Source: Rhipicephalus microplus
Lineage: Eukaryota; Arthropoda; Arachnida; Ixodida; Ixodidae
DNA length: 64,000 nucleotides
Direction of reading: 5' to 3'
Assembly (NCBI RefSeq): GCF_043290135.1
Contig: NW_027464603.1
Coordinates: 4,627,501-4,691,500 of the forward strand
Shown here: positions 11,546 through 25,081 of the stretch, piece by piece
How the letters are laid out: the number at the start of each line of letters is the position of its first letter
How positions within the stretch are numbered: the stretch's first letter is position 1
Notes under the pieces: model-generated
The model's input: the letters and a program-made list of their open reading frames with translations, nothing else
Told to the model about the DNA's origin: nothing
Database searches by the model: none
Translations under genes and position numbers: made by a program

Positions 11546-14500
11546 TTCCTAACTAGAAACTACACAACTACAATCTCCACAACTCGAAACTCCGCAACTA
11601 CAAAATCCACAACTAGAAACTCCACAACTGGGAACTCCGCAACTAGAAAATGTACAGCTAGAAACTCGAAAACTAAAAACTCCAACTAGAAACTCCACAA
11701 CTACAGACTCCACAACTAGAAACTCCACAGCTAGAGACTCCACAACTAGAAACTCCACAAATACGAACCCCACAACTACGAACACCACAACAAGAAACTC
11801 CACAACTAGAAACTCCACAACTTGAAACACCACAACTAGATACTCCACAACTACAAATTCCACAACTAGAAACTTCACAACTAAACACTTCATAACTAGA
11901 AACTCCACAACTAGAAACTCCACAACTACCGACTTCACAACTAGAAACTCCATGCTAGAGACTCCACAACTAGAAACTCCACAAATACGAACCCCACAAC
12001 TACGAACACAACAACTAGAAACTCCACAACTAGAAACTCCACAACTTGAGACTTCGCAACTAGAAACTCCACAACTAGAAACACCACAACTACAGACTCC
12101 ACAACTAGAAACTCTACAACTAGAAACTCCGCAACTAGAAACTCCACAACTATAGACTCCATAACTTGAAACTCCACAACTAGAAACTCCACAACTACGA
12201 ACCTCACAACCAGAAACTCCACAACTAGAAACTCCGCAACAAGAAACTCCACAGCAAGAAACTCCACAACTTGAGACTTTGAAACTAGAAACTCGGCAAC
12301 TAGAAACTCCACAACTAGAAACTCCAAAAATTGAAATGCCACAACTAGATACTCCACAACTACAAATTCCACAACTAGAAACTCCACAACTAAAAACTCC
12401 GCAACTAGAAACTCCGCAACTAGAAACTCCACAACTAGAGACTCCATAACTTGAAACACCACAACTAGATATTCCACAACTACAAATTCCACATCTAGAA
12501 ACTCCAAATTTAGAAACTCTGCAACTTTAAACTCCACAACTAGACACTCTATAACTAGGAACTCCTCAACAAGAAACTCCACAACTACAGACTCCACAAC
12601 TACAAACTCCACAACTAGAAACTCCACAACTGGAAACTCCGCAACTAGAAACTCCAACGCTAGAAACTCCACAACTAGAAACTCCACAACTAGAAACTCC
12701 ACAACTAGAGACTCCAAAACTAGAGACTCCGCAACTAGAAACTCCACAGCTAGAAACTCCGCAACTAGAAACTCCGCAACTAGAAACTCCAACACTAGAG
12801 ACTCCGCAACTATAAACTCCACAACTTGAAACTCTGCAACTCGAAATTCTGCAACTAGAAACTCCACAACTAGAAACTCCACAACTAGAAACTCCACAAC
12901 TAGACACTTCGCAACTAGAAACTCCACAACTAGACACTCCACAACTAGAAAACTCCGCAACTAGAAACTCCACCACTAGACACTCAAAACTTGAGACTCC
13001 GCAACGACAGAGCTCGCAACTAGAAACTCTGCAACTACAAACTGCACAGCTCGAAACTTGCAACTCGAAACTCTGCAACTAAAACTCCGCAACTAGAAAC
13101 TCCACAGCTAGAAACTTCACAACCAGAGACTCCACAACTACAAACTCCATGACTAGAAACTTCACAATTAGAAACTCCACAAGTAGAAACTCCACAACTT
13201 GAGACTTTGCAACTAGAAACTCGGCAACTAGAAACTCAACAACTAGAAACTCCACAACTAGGAACTTCACAACTAGAAACTCCACAACTTGAAACACCAC
13301 AACTAGATACTCCGCAACTACAATATCCAACACTAGAAACTCCACAACAAGAAACTCCATAACTAGAAACTCCGCAACTAGAAACTCCACAACTACAGAC
13401 TCCACAACTAGAAACTCCACAGCTAGAGACTCCACAACTAGAAACTCTACAACTAGAAACTCCACAACAACGAACCTCACAACTAGAAACTCTACAAGTA
13501 GAAACTCCGCAACTAGAAACTCCACAGCTAGAAACTCCACAACTTGAGACTTTGCAACTAGAAACTCGGCAACTAGAAACTCCACAACTAGAAACTCCAC
13601 AAATTGAAACACCACAACTAGATACTCCACAACTACAAATTCCACAACTTGGAAGTTCACAACTAGAAACTCCGCAACTAGAAACTCCACAACTTGAGAC
13701 TCCACAACTTGAGACTTTGCAACTAGAAACTCGGCAACTAGAAACTCAACAACCAGAAACTCCACAACTAGAAACTTCACAACTAGAAACTCCACAACTT
13801 GAAACACCACAACTAGATACTCGGTAACTACAAATTCCACAACTAGAAACTCCACAACAAGAAACTCCATAACTAGAAACTCCGCAACTAGAAACTCCGC
13901 AACTAGAGACTCCATAACTAGGAACTCCACAACTAGAAACTCCAAAACTACAGACTCCACAACTACAGACTCCACACCTAGAAACTCCACAGCTAGAGAC
14001 TCCACAACTAGAAACTCTACGACTAGAAACTCCACAACTACGAACCTCACAACTAGAAACTCTACAAGTAGAAACTCCACAACTTGGGACTTCGCAACTT
14101 TAAACTCCACAACTAGAAACTCCGCAACTAGAAACTCCACAGCTAAAAACTCCACAACTTGAGACTTTGCGACTAGAAACTCGGCAACTAGAAACTCCAA
14201 CTAGAAACTCCACAAATTGAAACACCACAACTAGTTACTCCACAACTACAAATTCCACAACTTGAAAGTCCACAACTAGAAACTCCGCAACTAGAAACTC
14301 CATAACTTGAAACACCACAACTAGATACTCCACAGCTACAAATTCCACATCTAGAAACTGCAAATTTAGAAACTCCGCAACTAGAAACTCCGCAACTTTA
14401 AACTCCACAACTAGAGACTCCATAACTAGGAACTCCACATCTAGAAACTCCACAACTACAGACTCCACAACTACAAACTTCGCAACTAGAAACTCCACAA

Positions 14501-17500
14501 CCAGAAACTCCGCAACTAGAAACTCCACAACTAGAAGTTATACAACCACAGACTCAACAACTAGAAACTCCACAACTAGAAACCCAGCAACTTGAAACAC
14601 CACAACTAGAAACGCAACAACTAGAAACTCCGCACCTAGAAACTCCGAAACTAGAAACTCCACAACTAGAAACTCAACACCTACAAATTCTACAACTTGA
14701 AACACCACAACTAAAAACGCAACAACTAGAAACTCCACACCTAGAAACTTCGCAACTAGAAACTCCACAACTAGAAACTCCACAACTAGAAACTATGCAA
14801 CTAGAAACTCCGCAACTAGAAACTCCACAGCTAGAACGTCCGCAACTAGAAACTCTGCAACTAGAAACTCCAACGCTAGAAACTCCACATAGGAACTCCA
14901 CAACTAGAAACTCCACAACTAGAGACCACAACTAGAGACTCCGCAACGAGAAACTCCCCAGCTAGAAACTCCGCAACTAGAAACTCCGCAACTAGAAACT
15001 CCACAACTAGAGACTCCGCAACTATGAACTCAACAACTTGAAACTCTGCAACTCAAAACTCTGCATTTAGAAAATTCCCAACTAGAAACTCCACAACTAA
15101 AAACTCCGCCACTAGAAACTCCGCAACTAGAAACTACACAACTAGAGACTCCATAACTTGAAACACCACAACTAGATACTCCACAACTACAAATTCCACA
15201 TCTAGAAACTCCAAATTTAGAAACTCCACAACTTTAAACTCCACAACTAGACACTCCATTACTAGGAACTCCTCAACAAGAAACTCCACAACTACAGACT
15301 CCACAACTACAAACTCCACAACTAGAAACTCCACAACTGGAAACTCCGCAACTAGAAACTCCACAACTAGAAATTCCACAACCAGAGACTCAACAACTTG
15401 AGACTCCACAACTAAAAACTACACAGCTAGAAACTCTACAACTTGAGACTTCGCAACTAGAAACTCGGCAACTAGAAACTCAACATCTAGAAACTCCACA
15501 ACTAGAAACCCCACAACTTGAAACTCCACATCTAGAAACGCAACAACAAGAAACTCCACACCTAGAAACTCCGCAACTAGAAACTCCACAACTAGAAACT
15601 CCACAACTAGAAACTACGCAACTACGAACCTCACAACTAGAAACTCTACAAGTAGAAACTCCACAACTTGGGACTTCGCAACTTTAAACTCCACAACTAG
15701 AAACTCCGCAACTAGAAACTCCACAGCTAAAAACTCCACAACTTGAGACTTTCCAACTAGAAACTCGGCAACTAGAAACTCCAACTAGAAACTCCACAAA
15801 TTAAAACACCACAACTAGTTACTCCACAACTACAAATTCCACAACTTGAAAGTCCACAACTAGAAACTCCGCAACTAGAAACTCCGCAACTAGAAACTCC
15901 ACAACAAGAGACTCCATAACTTGAAACACCACAACCAGATACTCCACAGCTACAAATTCCACATCTAGAAACTGCAAATTTAGAAACTCCGCAACTTTAA
16001 ACTCCACACTTAGAGACTCCATAACTAGGAACTCCACATCTAGAAACTCCACAACTACAGACTCCACAACTACAAACTTCGCAACTAGAAACTCCACAAC
16101 CAGAAACTCCGCAACTAGAAACTCCACAACTAGAAGTTCCACAACCACAGACTCAACAACTAGAAACTCCACAACTAGAAACCCAGCAACTAGAAACTCC
16201 ACAACTAGAAACTCAACACCTACAAATTCTACAACTTGAAACACCACAACTAGAAACGCAACAACTAGAAACTCCACACCTAGAAACTCCGAAACTAGAA
16301 ACTCCACAACTAGAAACTCAACACCTACAAATTCTACAACTTGAAACACCACTACTAAAAACGCAACAACTAGAAACTCCACACCTAGAAACTTCGCAAC
16401 TAGAAACTCCACAACTAGAAACTCCACAACTAGAAACTATGCAACTAGAAACTCCGCAACTAGAAACTCCACAACTAGAAAACTCCGCAACTAGAAACTC
16501 CACCACTAGACACTCAAAACTTGAGACTCCGCAACGACAGAGCTCGCAACTAGAAACTCTGCAACTAGAAACTGCACAGCTAGAAACTTGCAACTCGAAA
16601 CTCTGCAACTAAAACTCCGCAACTAGAAACTCCACAGCTAGAAACTCCACAACTAGAGACTCCACAACTACAAACTCCATGACTAGAAACTTCACAATTA
16701 GAAACTCCATAAGTAGAAACTCCACAACTTGAGACTTTGCAACTAGAAGCTCGGCAACTAGAAACTCAACAACTAGAAACTCCACAACTAGGAACTTCAC
16801 AACTAGAAACTCCACAACTTGAAACACCACAACTAGATACTCCGCAACTACAATATCCAACACTAGAAACTCCAGAACAAGAAACTCCATAACTAGAAAC
16901 TCCGCAACTAGAAACTCCACAACTACAGACTCCACAACTAGAAACTCCACAGCTAGAGACTCCACAACTAGAAACTCTACAACTAGAAACTCCACAACTA
17001 CGAACCTCACAACTAGAAACTCTACAAGTAGAAACTCCGCAACTAGAAACTCCACAGCTAGAAACTCCACAACTTGAGACTTTGCAACTAGAAACTCGGC
17101 AACTAGAAACTCCACAACTAGAAACTCCACAAATTGAAACACCACAACTAGATACTCCGCAACTAGAAACTCCACAGCTAGAACGTCCGCAACTAGAAAC
17201 TCTGCAACTAGGAACTCTGCAACTAGAAACTCCAACGCTAGAAACTCCACAACTAGAAACTCCACAACTAGAAACTCCTCAACTAGAGACCACAACTAGA
17301 GACTCCGCAACTAGAAACTCCCCAGCTAGAAACTCCGCAACTAGAAACTCCGCAACTAGAAACTCCCCAACTAGAGACTCCATAACTTGAAAAACCACAA
17401 CTAGATACTCCACAGCTACAAATTCCACATCTAGAAACTCCAAATTTAGTAACTCCGCAATTAGAAACTCCGCAACTTTAAACTCCACAACTAGACACTC

Positions 17501-18455
17501 CATAACTAGGAACTCCACAACAAGAAACTCCACAACTACAGACTCCACAACTACAAACTCCACAACTAGAAACTCCACAACTGGAAACTCCGCAACTAGA
17601 AACTCCGCAACTAGAAACTCTACAACAAAAATTCCACAACCGGAGACTCAACAACTTGAGACTTCGCACCTAGAAACTCGGCAACTAGAAACTCAACAAC
17701 TAGAAACTCCACAACTAGAAACTCCACAACTAGAAACTCCACAACTTGAAACACCACAACTAGATACTCCACAACTACAAATTTCACAACAAGAAACTCC
17801 AAATTTAGAAACCCCGCAACTAGAAACTCCGCAACTTAAAACTCCACAACTAGAGACTCCATAACTAGGAACTCCACATCTAGAAACTCCACAACTACAG
17901 ACTCCACAACTACAAACTTCGCAACTAGAAACTCCACAACCAGAAACTCCGCAACTAGAAACTCCACAACTAGAAGTTCCACAACTAGAGACTCAACAAC
18001 TAGAAACTCCACAACTAGAAACCCAGCAACTATAAACTCCACAACTAGAAACTCAACACCTACAAATTCTACAACTTGAAACACCACAACTAGAAACGCA
18101 ACAACTAGAAACTCCACACCTAGAAACTCCGCAACTAAAAACTCCACAACTAGAAACTCCACAACTAGAAACTATGCAACTAGAAACTCCGCAACTAGAA
18201 ACTCCACAGCTAGAACGTCCGCAACTAGAAACTCTGCAACTAGAAACACCAATGCTAGAAACTCCACAACTAGAAACTCCACAACTAGAAACTCCACAAC
18301 TAGAGACCACAACTAGAGACTCCGCAACTAGAAACTCCCCAGCTAGAAACTCCGCAACTAGAAACTCCGCAACTAGAAACTCCACAACTAGAGACTCCGC
18401 AACTATGAACTCCACAACTTGAAACTCTGCAACTCGAAACTCTGCAACTAGAAAA
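11546..18455 (+). repeat. Higher-order repeat block A2 (6,910 bp)
   Basis: This is a tandem copy of A1. It lacks 478 bp near its start: at about 11686-11700 the sequence jumps from the end of the K cassette straight to the part that matches about 4881 in A1. Offsets to A1 are +7,298 before this point and +6,820 after it. It then regains the segment missing from A1 (net +105 bp) and loses one monomer near 15990. These steps sum exactly to the 388-bp length difference between A1 and A2. A base difference from A1 is visible near 15930 (AACCAGATAC against AACTAGATAC). Confidence 0.85.
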
Positions 18456-21400
18456 TTCCTAACTAGAAACTACACAACTACAATCTCCACAACTCGAAAC
18501 TCCGCAACTACAAAATCCACAACTAGAAACTCCACAACTGGGAACTCCGCAACTAGAAAATGTACAGCTAGAAACTCGAAAACTAAAAACTCCAACTAGA
18601 AACTCCACAACTAGAAACTCCGCAACTAGAAAACTCCGCAACTAGAAACTCCACGACTAGACACTCAAAACTTGAGACTCCGCAACGAGAGACTTCGCAA
18701 CTAGAAACTCTGCAACTAGAAACTGCACAGCTAGGAACTTGCAACTCGAAACTCTGCAACTAAAACTCCGCAACTAGAAACTCCACAGCTAGAAACTCCA
18801 CAACTAGAAACTGCACAACTAGAGACTCCACAACTAGAAACTCCATGACTAGAAACTCCACAATTAGAAACTCCACAGCTAGAAACTCCACAACTTCAGA
18901 CTTTGCAACTAGAAACTCGGCAACTAGAAACTCAACAACTAGAAACTCCACAACTAGAAACATCACAACTAGAAACACCACAACTTGAAACACCACAACT
19001 AGATACTCCGCAACTACAAATTCCACAACTAGAAACTCCACAACTAGAAACTCCATAAGTAGAAACTCCACAACTAGAAACTCCACAACTACAGACTCCA
19101 CAACTATAAACTCCACAGCTAGAGACTCCACAACTAGAAACTCCACAAATACGAACCCCACAACTACGAACACCACAACAAGAAACACCACAACTAGATA
19201 CTCCGCAACTACAAATTCCACAACTAGAAACTCCACAACTAAACACTTCATAACTAGAAACTCCACAACTGGAAACTCCACAGCTACAGACTTCACAACT
19301 AGAAACTCCATGCTAGAGACTCCACAACTAGAAACTCCACAAATACGAACCCCACAACTATGAACACCACAACTAGAAACTCCACAACTAGAAACTCCAC
19401 AACTTGAGACTTCGCAACTAGAAACTCCACAACTAGAAACACCACAACTACAGACTCCACAAATAGAAACTCTACAACTAGAAACTCCGCAACTAGAAAC
19501 TCCACAACTATAGACTCCATAACTTGAAACTCCACAACTAGAAACTCCACAACTACAAACCTCACAACCAGAAACTCCACAACTAGAAACTCCGCAACAA
19601 GAAACTCCACAGCTAGAAACTCCACAACTTGAGACTTCGAAACTAGAAACTCGGCAACTAGAAACTCCACAACTAGAAACTCCACAACTAGAAACTCCAC
19701 AAATTGAAACGCCACAACTAGATACTCCACAGCTACAAATTCCACAACTAGAAACTCCACAACTAAAAACTCCGCAACTAGAAACTCCGCAACTAGAAAC
19801 TCCACAACTAGAGACTCCATAACTTGAAACACCACAACTAGATACTCCACAACTACAAATTCCACATCTAGAAACTCCAAATTTAGAAACTCTGCAACTT
19901 TAAACTCCACAACTAGACACTCTATAACTAGGAACTCCTCAACAAGAAACTCTACAACTACAGACTCCACAACTACAAACTCCACAACTAGAAACTCCAC
20001 AACTGGAAACTCCGCAACTAGAAACTCCAACGCTAGAAACTCCACAACTAGAAACTCCACAACTAGAAACTCCACAACTAGAGACTCCAAAACTAGAGAC
20101 TCCGCAACTAGAAACTCCACAGCTAGAAACTCCGCAACTAGAAACTCCGCAACTAGAAACTCCACCACTAGAGACTCCGCAACTATAAACTCCACAACTT
20201 GAAACTCTGCAACTCGAAATTCTGCAACTAGAAACTCCACAACTAGAAACTCCACAACTAGAAACTCCACAACTAGACACTTCGCAACTAGAAACTCCAC
20301 AACTAGACACTCCATAACTAGAAAACTCCGCAACTAGAAACTCCACCACTAGACACTCAAAACTTGAGACTCTGCAACGACAGAGCTCGCAACTAGAAAC
20401 TCTGCAACTAGAAACTGCACAGCTAGAAACTTGCAACTCGAAACTCTGCAACTAAAACTCCGCAACTAGAAACTCCACAGCTAGAAACTTCACAACTAGA
20501 GACTCCACAACTACAAACTCCATGACTAGAAACTTCACAATTAGAAACTCCACAAGTAGAAACTCCACAACTTGAGACTTTGCAACTAGAAACTCGGCAA
20601 CTAGAAACTCAACAACTAGAAACTCCACAACTAGGAACTTCACAACTAGAAACTCCACAACTTGAAACACCACAACTAGATACTCCGCAACTACAATATC
20701 CAACACTAGAAACTCCACAACAAGAAACTCCATAACTAGAAACTCCGCAACTAGAAACTCCACAACTACAGACTCCACAACTAGAAACTCCACAGCTAGA
20801 GACTCCACAACTAGAAACTCTACAACTAGAAACTCCACAACTACGAACCTCACAACTAGAAACTCTACAAGTAGAAACTCCGCAACTAGAAACTCCACAG
20901 CTAGAAACTCCACAACTTGAGACTTTGCAACTAGAAACTCGGCAACTAGAAACTCCACAACTAGAAACTCCACAAATTGAAACACCACAACTAGATACTC
21001 CACAACTACAAATTCCACAACTTGGAAGTCCACAACTAGAAACTACGCAACTAGAAACTCCGCAACTAGAAACTCCACAACTAGAAACTCCACAAATAGA
21101 CACTTCGCAACTAGAAACTCCACAACTAGACACTCCACAACTAGAAAACTCCGCAACTAGAAACTCCAAGACTAGACACTCCACAACTTGAGACTCCACA
21201 ACTTGAGACTTTGCAACTAGAAACTCGGCAACTAGAAACTCAACAACCAGAAACTCCACAACTAGAAACTTCACAACTAGAAACTCCACAACTTGAAACA
21301 CCTTAACTAGATACTCCGTAACTACAAATTCCACAACTAGAAACTCCACAACAAGAAACTCCATAACTAGAAACTCCGCAACTAGAAACTCCGCAACTAG

Positions 21401-24400
21401 AGACTCCATAACTAGGAACTCCACAACTAGAAACTCCAAAACTACAGACTCCACAACTACAGACTCCACACCTAGAAACTCCACAGCTAGAGACTCCACA
21501 ACTAGAAACTCTACAACTAGAAACTCCACAACTACGAACCTCACAACTAGAAACTCTACAAGTAGAAACTCCACAACTTGGGACTTCGCAACTTTAAACT
21601 CCACAACTTGGGACTTCGCAACTAGAAACTCCACAGCTAAAAACTCCACAACTTGAGACTTTGCAACTAGAAACTCGGCAACTAGAAACTCCAACTAGAA
21701 ACTCCACAAATTAAAACACCACAACTAGTTACTCCACAACTACAAATTCCACAACTTGAAAATCCACAACTAGAAACTCCGCAACTAGAAACTCCGCAAC
21801 TAGAAACTCCACAACAAGAGACTCCATAACTTGAAACACCACAACTAGATACTCCACAGCTACAAATTCCACATCTAGAAACTGCAAATTTAGAAACTCC
21901 GCAACTAGAAACTCCGCAACTTTAAACTCCACAACTAGAGACTCCATAACTAGGAACTCCACATCTAGAAACTCCACAACTACAGACTCCACAACTACAA
22001 ACTTCGCAACTAGAAACTCCACAACCAGAAACTCCGCAACTAGAAACTCCACAACTAGAAGTTCCACAACCACAGACTCAACAACTAGAAACTCCACAAC
22101 TAGAAACCCAGCAACTAGAAACTCCACAACTAGAAACTCAACACCTACAAATTCTACAACTTGAAACACCACAACTAGAAACGCAACAACTAGAAACTCC
22201 ACACCTAGAAACTCCGAAACTAGAAACTCCACAACTAGAAACTCAACACCTACAAATTCTACAACTTGAAACACCACAACTAAAAACGCAACAACTAGAA
22301 ACTCCACACCTAGAAACTTCGCAACTAGAAACTCCACAACTAGAAACTCCACAACTAGAAACTATGCAACTAGAAACTCCGCAACTAGAAACTCCACAGC
22401 TAGAACGTCCGCAACTAGAAACTCTGCAACTAGAAACTCCAACGCTAGAAACTCCACATAGGAACTCCACAACTAGAAACTCCACAACTAGAGACCACAA
22501 CTAGAGACTCCGCAACGAGAAACTCCCCAGCTAGAAACTCCGCAACTAGAAACTCCGCAACTAGAAACTCCACAACTAGAGACTCCGCAACTATGAACTC
22601 AACAACTTGAAACTCTGCAACTCAAAACTCTGCAACTAGAAAATTCCCAACTAGAAACTCCACAACTAAAAACTCCGCCACTAGAAACTCCGCAACTAGA
22701 AACTCCACAACTAGAGACTCCATAACTTGAAACACCACAACTAGATACTCCACAACTACAAATTCCACATCTAGAAACTCCAAATTTAGAAACTCCACAA
22801 CTTTAAACTCCACAACTAGACACTCCATAACTAGGAACTCCTCAACAAGAAACTCCACAACTACAGACTCCACAACTACAAACTCCACAACTAGAAACTC
22901 CACAACTGGAAACTCCGCAACTAGAAACTCCACAACTAGAAATTCCACAACCAGAGACTCAACAACTTGAGACTCCACAACTAAAAACTACACAGCTAGA
23001 AACTCTACAACTTGAGACTTCGCAACTAGAAACTCGGCAACTAGAAACTCAACATCTAGAAACTCCACAACTAGAAACCCCACAACTTGAAACTCCACAT
23101 CTAGAAACGCAACAACAAGAAACTCCACACCTAGAAACTCCGCAACTAGAAACTCCACAACTAGAAACTCCACAACTAGAAACTACGCAACTAGAAACTC
23201 TGCGACTAGAAACTCCAAAGCTAGAACGTCCGCAACTAGAAACTCTGCAACTAGAATCTCCGCAACTAGAAACACCACAACTAGAGACCCCAAAACTAGA
23301 GACTCCGCAACTAGAAACTACACAGCTAGAAACTCCGCAACTAGAAACTCCGCAACTAGAAACTCCACAACTAGAGACTCCGCAACTATAAACTCCACAA
23401 CTTGAAACTCTGCAACTCGAAACTCTGCAACTACAAAATTCCCAACTAGAAACTACACAACTACAATCACCGCAACTCGAAACTCCGCAACTACAAAATC
23501 CACAACTAGAAACTCCACAACTGGGAACTCCGCAACTAGAAAATCTACAACTAGAAACTCGAAAACTAAAAAGTCCAACTAGAAACTGCACAACTAGAAA
23601 CTCCACACATATAAATTCCACAACTTAAAGCTCCACAACTAGAAACTCCACAACCAGGAACTCCGACACTAGAAAATCTACAACTAGACTCTTCGCAACT
23701 AGAAACTCCATAACTAGAGACTTCACAACTAGAAAACTCCGCAACTAGAAACTCCACGACTAGACACTCCCCAACTTCAGACTCCGCAACTAGAAACTCT
23801 GCAACTAGAAACTCCGAAAGTAGAAACTCCACAACTTCAAACTCTGCAACTTGAAACTCTGCAACTAGTAAATGCCCTACTAGAAACTACACAACTAAAA
23901 TCTCCGCAACTCGAAACTCCGCAACTACAAAATCCACAACTAGAAACTCCAAAACCGGGAACTTCGCAACTAGAAAATGTACAACTAGAAACTCGAAAAC
24001 TTAGAACTCCAACTAGAAACTCCACAACTAGAAACTCCGCAACTAGAAACTCCACAACTAGAAACTCCACAACTAGACACTTCGCAACTAGAAACTCCAC
24101 AACTAGACACTCCACAATATAAAACTCCGCAACTAGAAACTCCGCAACTTAAAACTCCACAACTAGAGACTCCATAACTAGGAACTCCACATCTAGAAAC
24201 TCCACAACTACAGACTCCACAACTACAAACTTCGCAACTAGAAACTCCACAACCGGGAACTTCGCAACTAGAAAATGTACAACTAGAAACTCGAAAACTT
24301 AGAACTCCAACTAGAAACTCCACAACTAGAAACTCCGCAACTAGAAACTCCACAACTAGAAACTCCACAACTAGACACTTCGCAACTAGAAACTCCACAA

Positions 24401-25081
24401 CTAGACACTCCACAATATAAAACTCCGCAACTAGAAACTCCGCAACTTAAAACTCCACAACTAGAGACTCCATAACTAGGAACTCCACATCTAGAAACTC
24501 CACAACTACAGACTCCACAACTACAAACTTCGCAACTAGAAACTCCACAACCAGAAACTCCGCAACTAGAAACTCCACAACTAGAAGTTCCACAACCAGA
24601 GACTCAACGACTAGAAACTCCACAACTAGAAACCCAGCAACTATAAACTCCACAACTAGAAACTCAACACCTACAAATTCTACAACTTGAAACACCACAA
24701 CTAGAAACGCAACAACTAGAAACTCCACACCTAGAAACTCCGCAACTAGAAACTCCACAACTAGAAACTCCACAACTAGAAACTATGCAACTAGAAACTC
24801 CGCAACTAGAAACTCCACAGCTAGAACGTCCGCAACTAGAAACTCTGCAACTAGGAACTCTGCAACTAGAAACACCAATGCTAGAAACTCCACAACTAGA
24901 AACTCCACAACTAGAAACTCCACAACTAGAGACCACAACTAGAGACTCCGCAACTAGAAACTCCCCAGCTAGAAACTCCGCAACTAGAAACTCCGCAACT
25001 AGAAACTCCACAACTAGAGACTCCGCAACTATGAACTCCACAACTTGAAACTCTGCAACTCGAAACTCTGCAACTAGAAAA
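18456..25081 (+). repeat. Higher-order repeat block B1 (6,626 bp)
   Basis: The block lies between K cassettes at 18456 and 25082. It matches B2 at a constant offset of +17,380 from 18456 to about 23950, then at +17,082. The 298-bp step is a tandem duplication present here near 23955-24550 and absent from B2; it accounts exactly for the length difference (6,626 against 6,328). Scattered single-base differences from B2 are visible, for example near 18795 and 18800 and in the 19300 region. Confidence 0.85.
23955..24550 (+). repeat. 298-bp tandem duplication inside B1
   Basis: The motif CCGGGAACTTCGC begins at 23955 and again at 24253, exactly 298 bp apart, and the monomers that follow are the same in both copies. 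B2 has the segment once. The length is 20 monomers minus 2 bp; the duplicated segment contains one 13-bp monomer (CTTAGAACTCCAA), which explains the missing 2 bp. Confidence 0.88.

Noticed and set aside
23955..23990. Possible CENP-B box (CCGGGAACTTCGC is reminiscent of it)
   Set aside because: The required TTCG....A..CGGG arrangement is absent in both orientations; only short fragments match.
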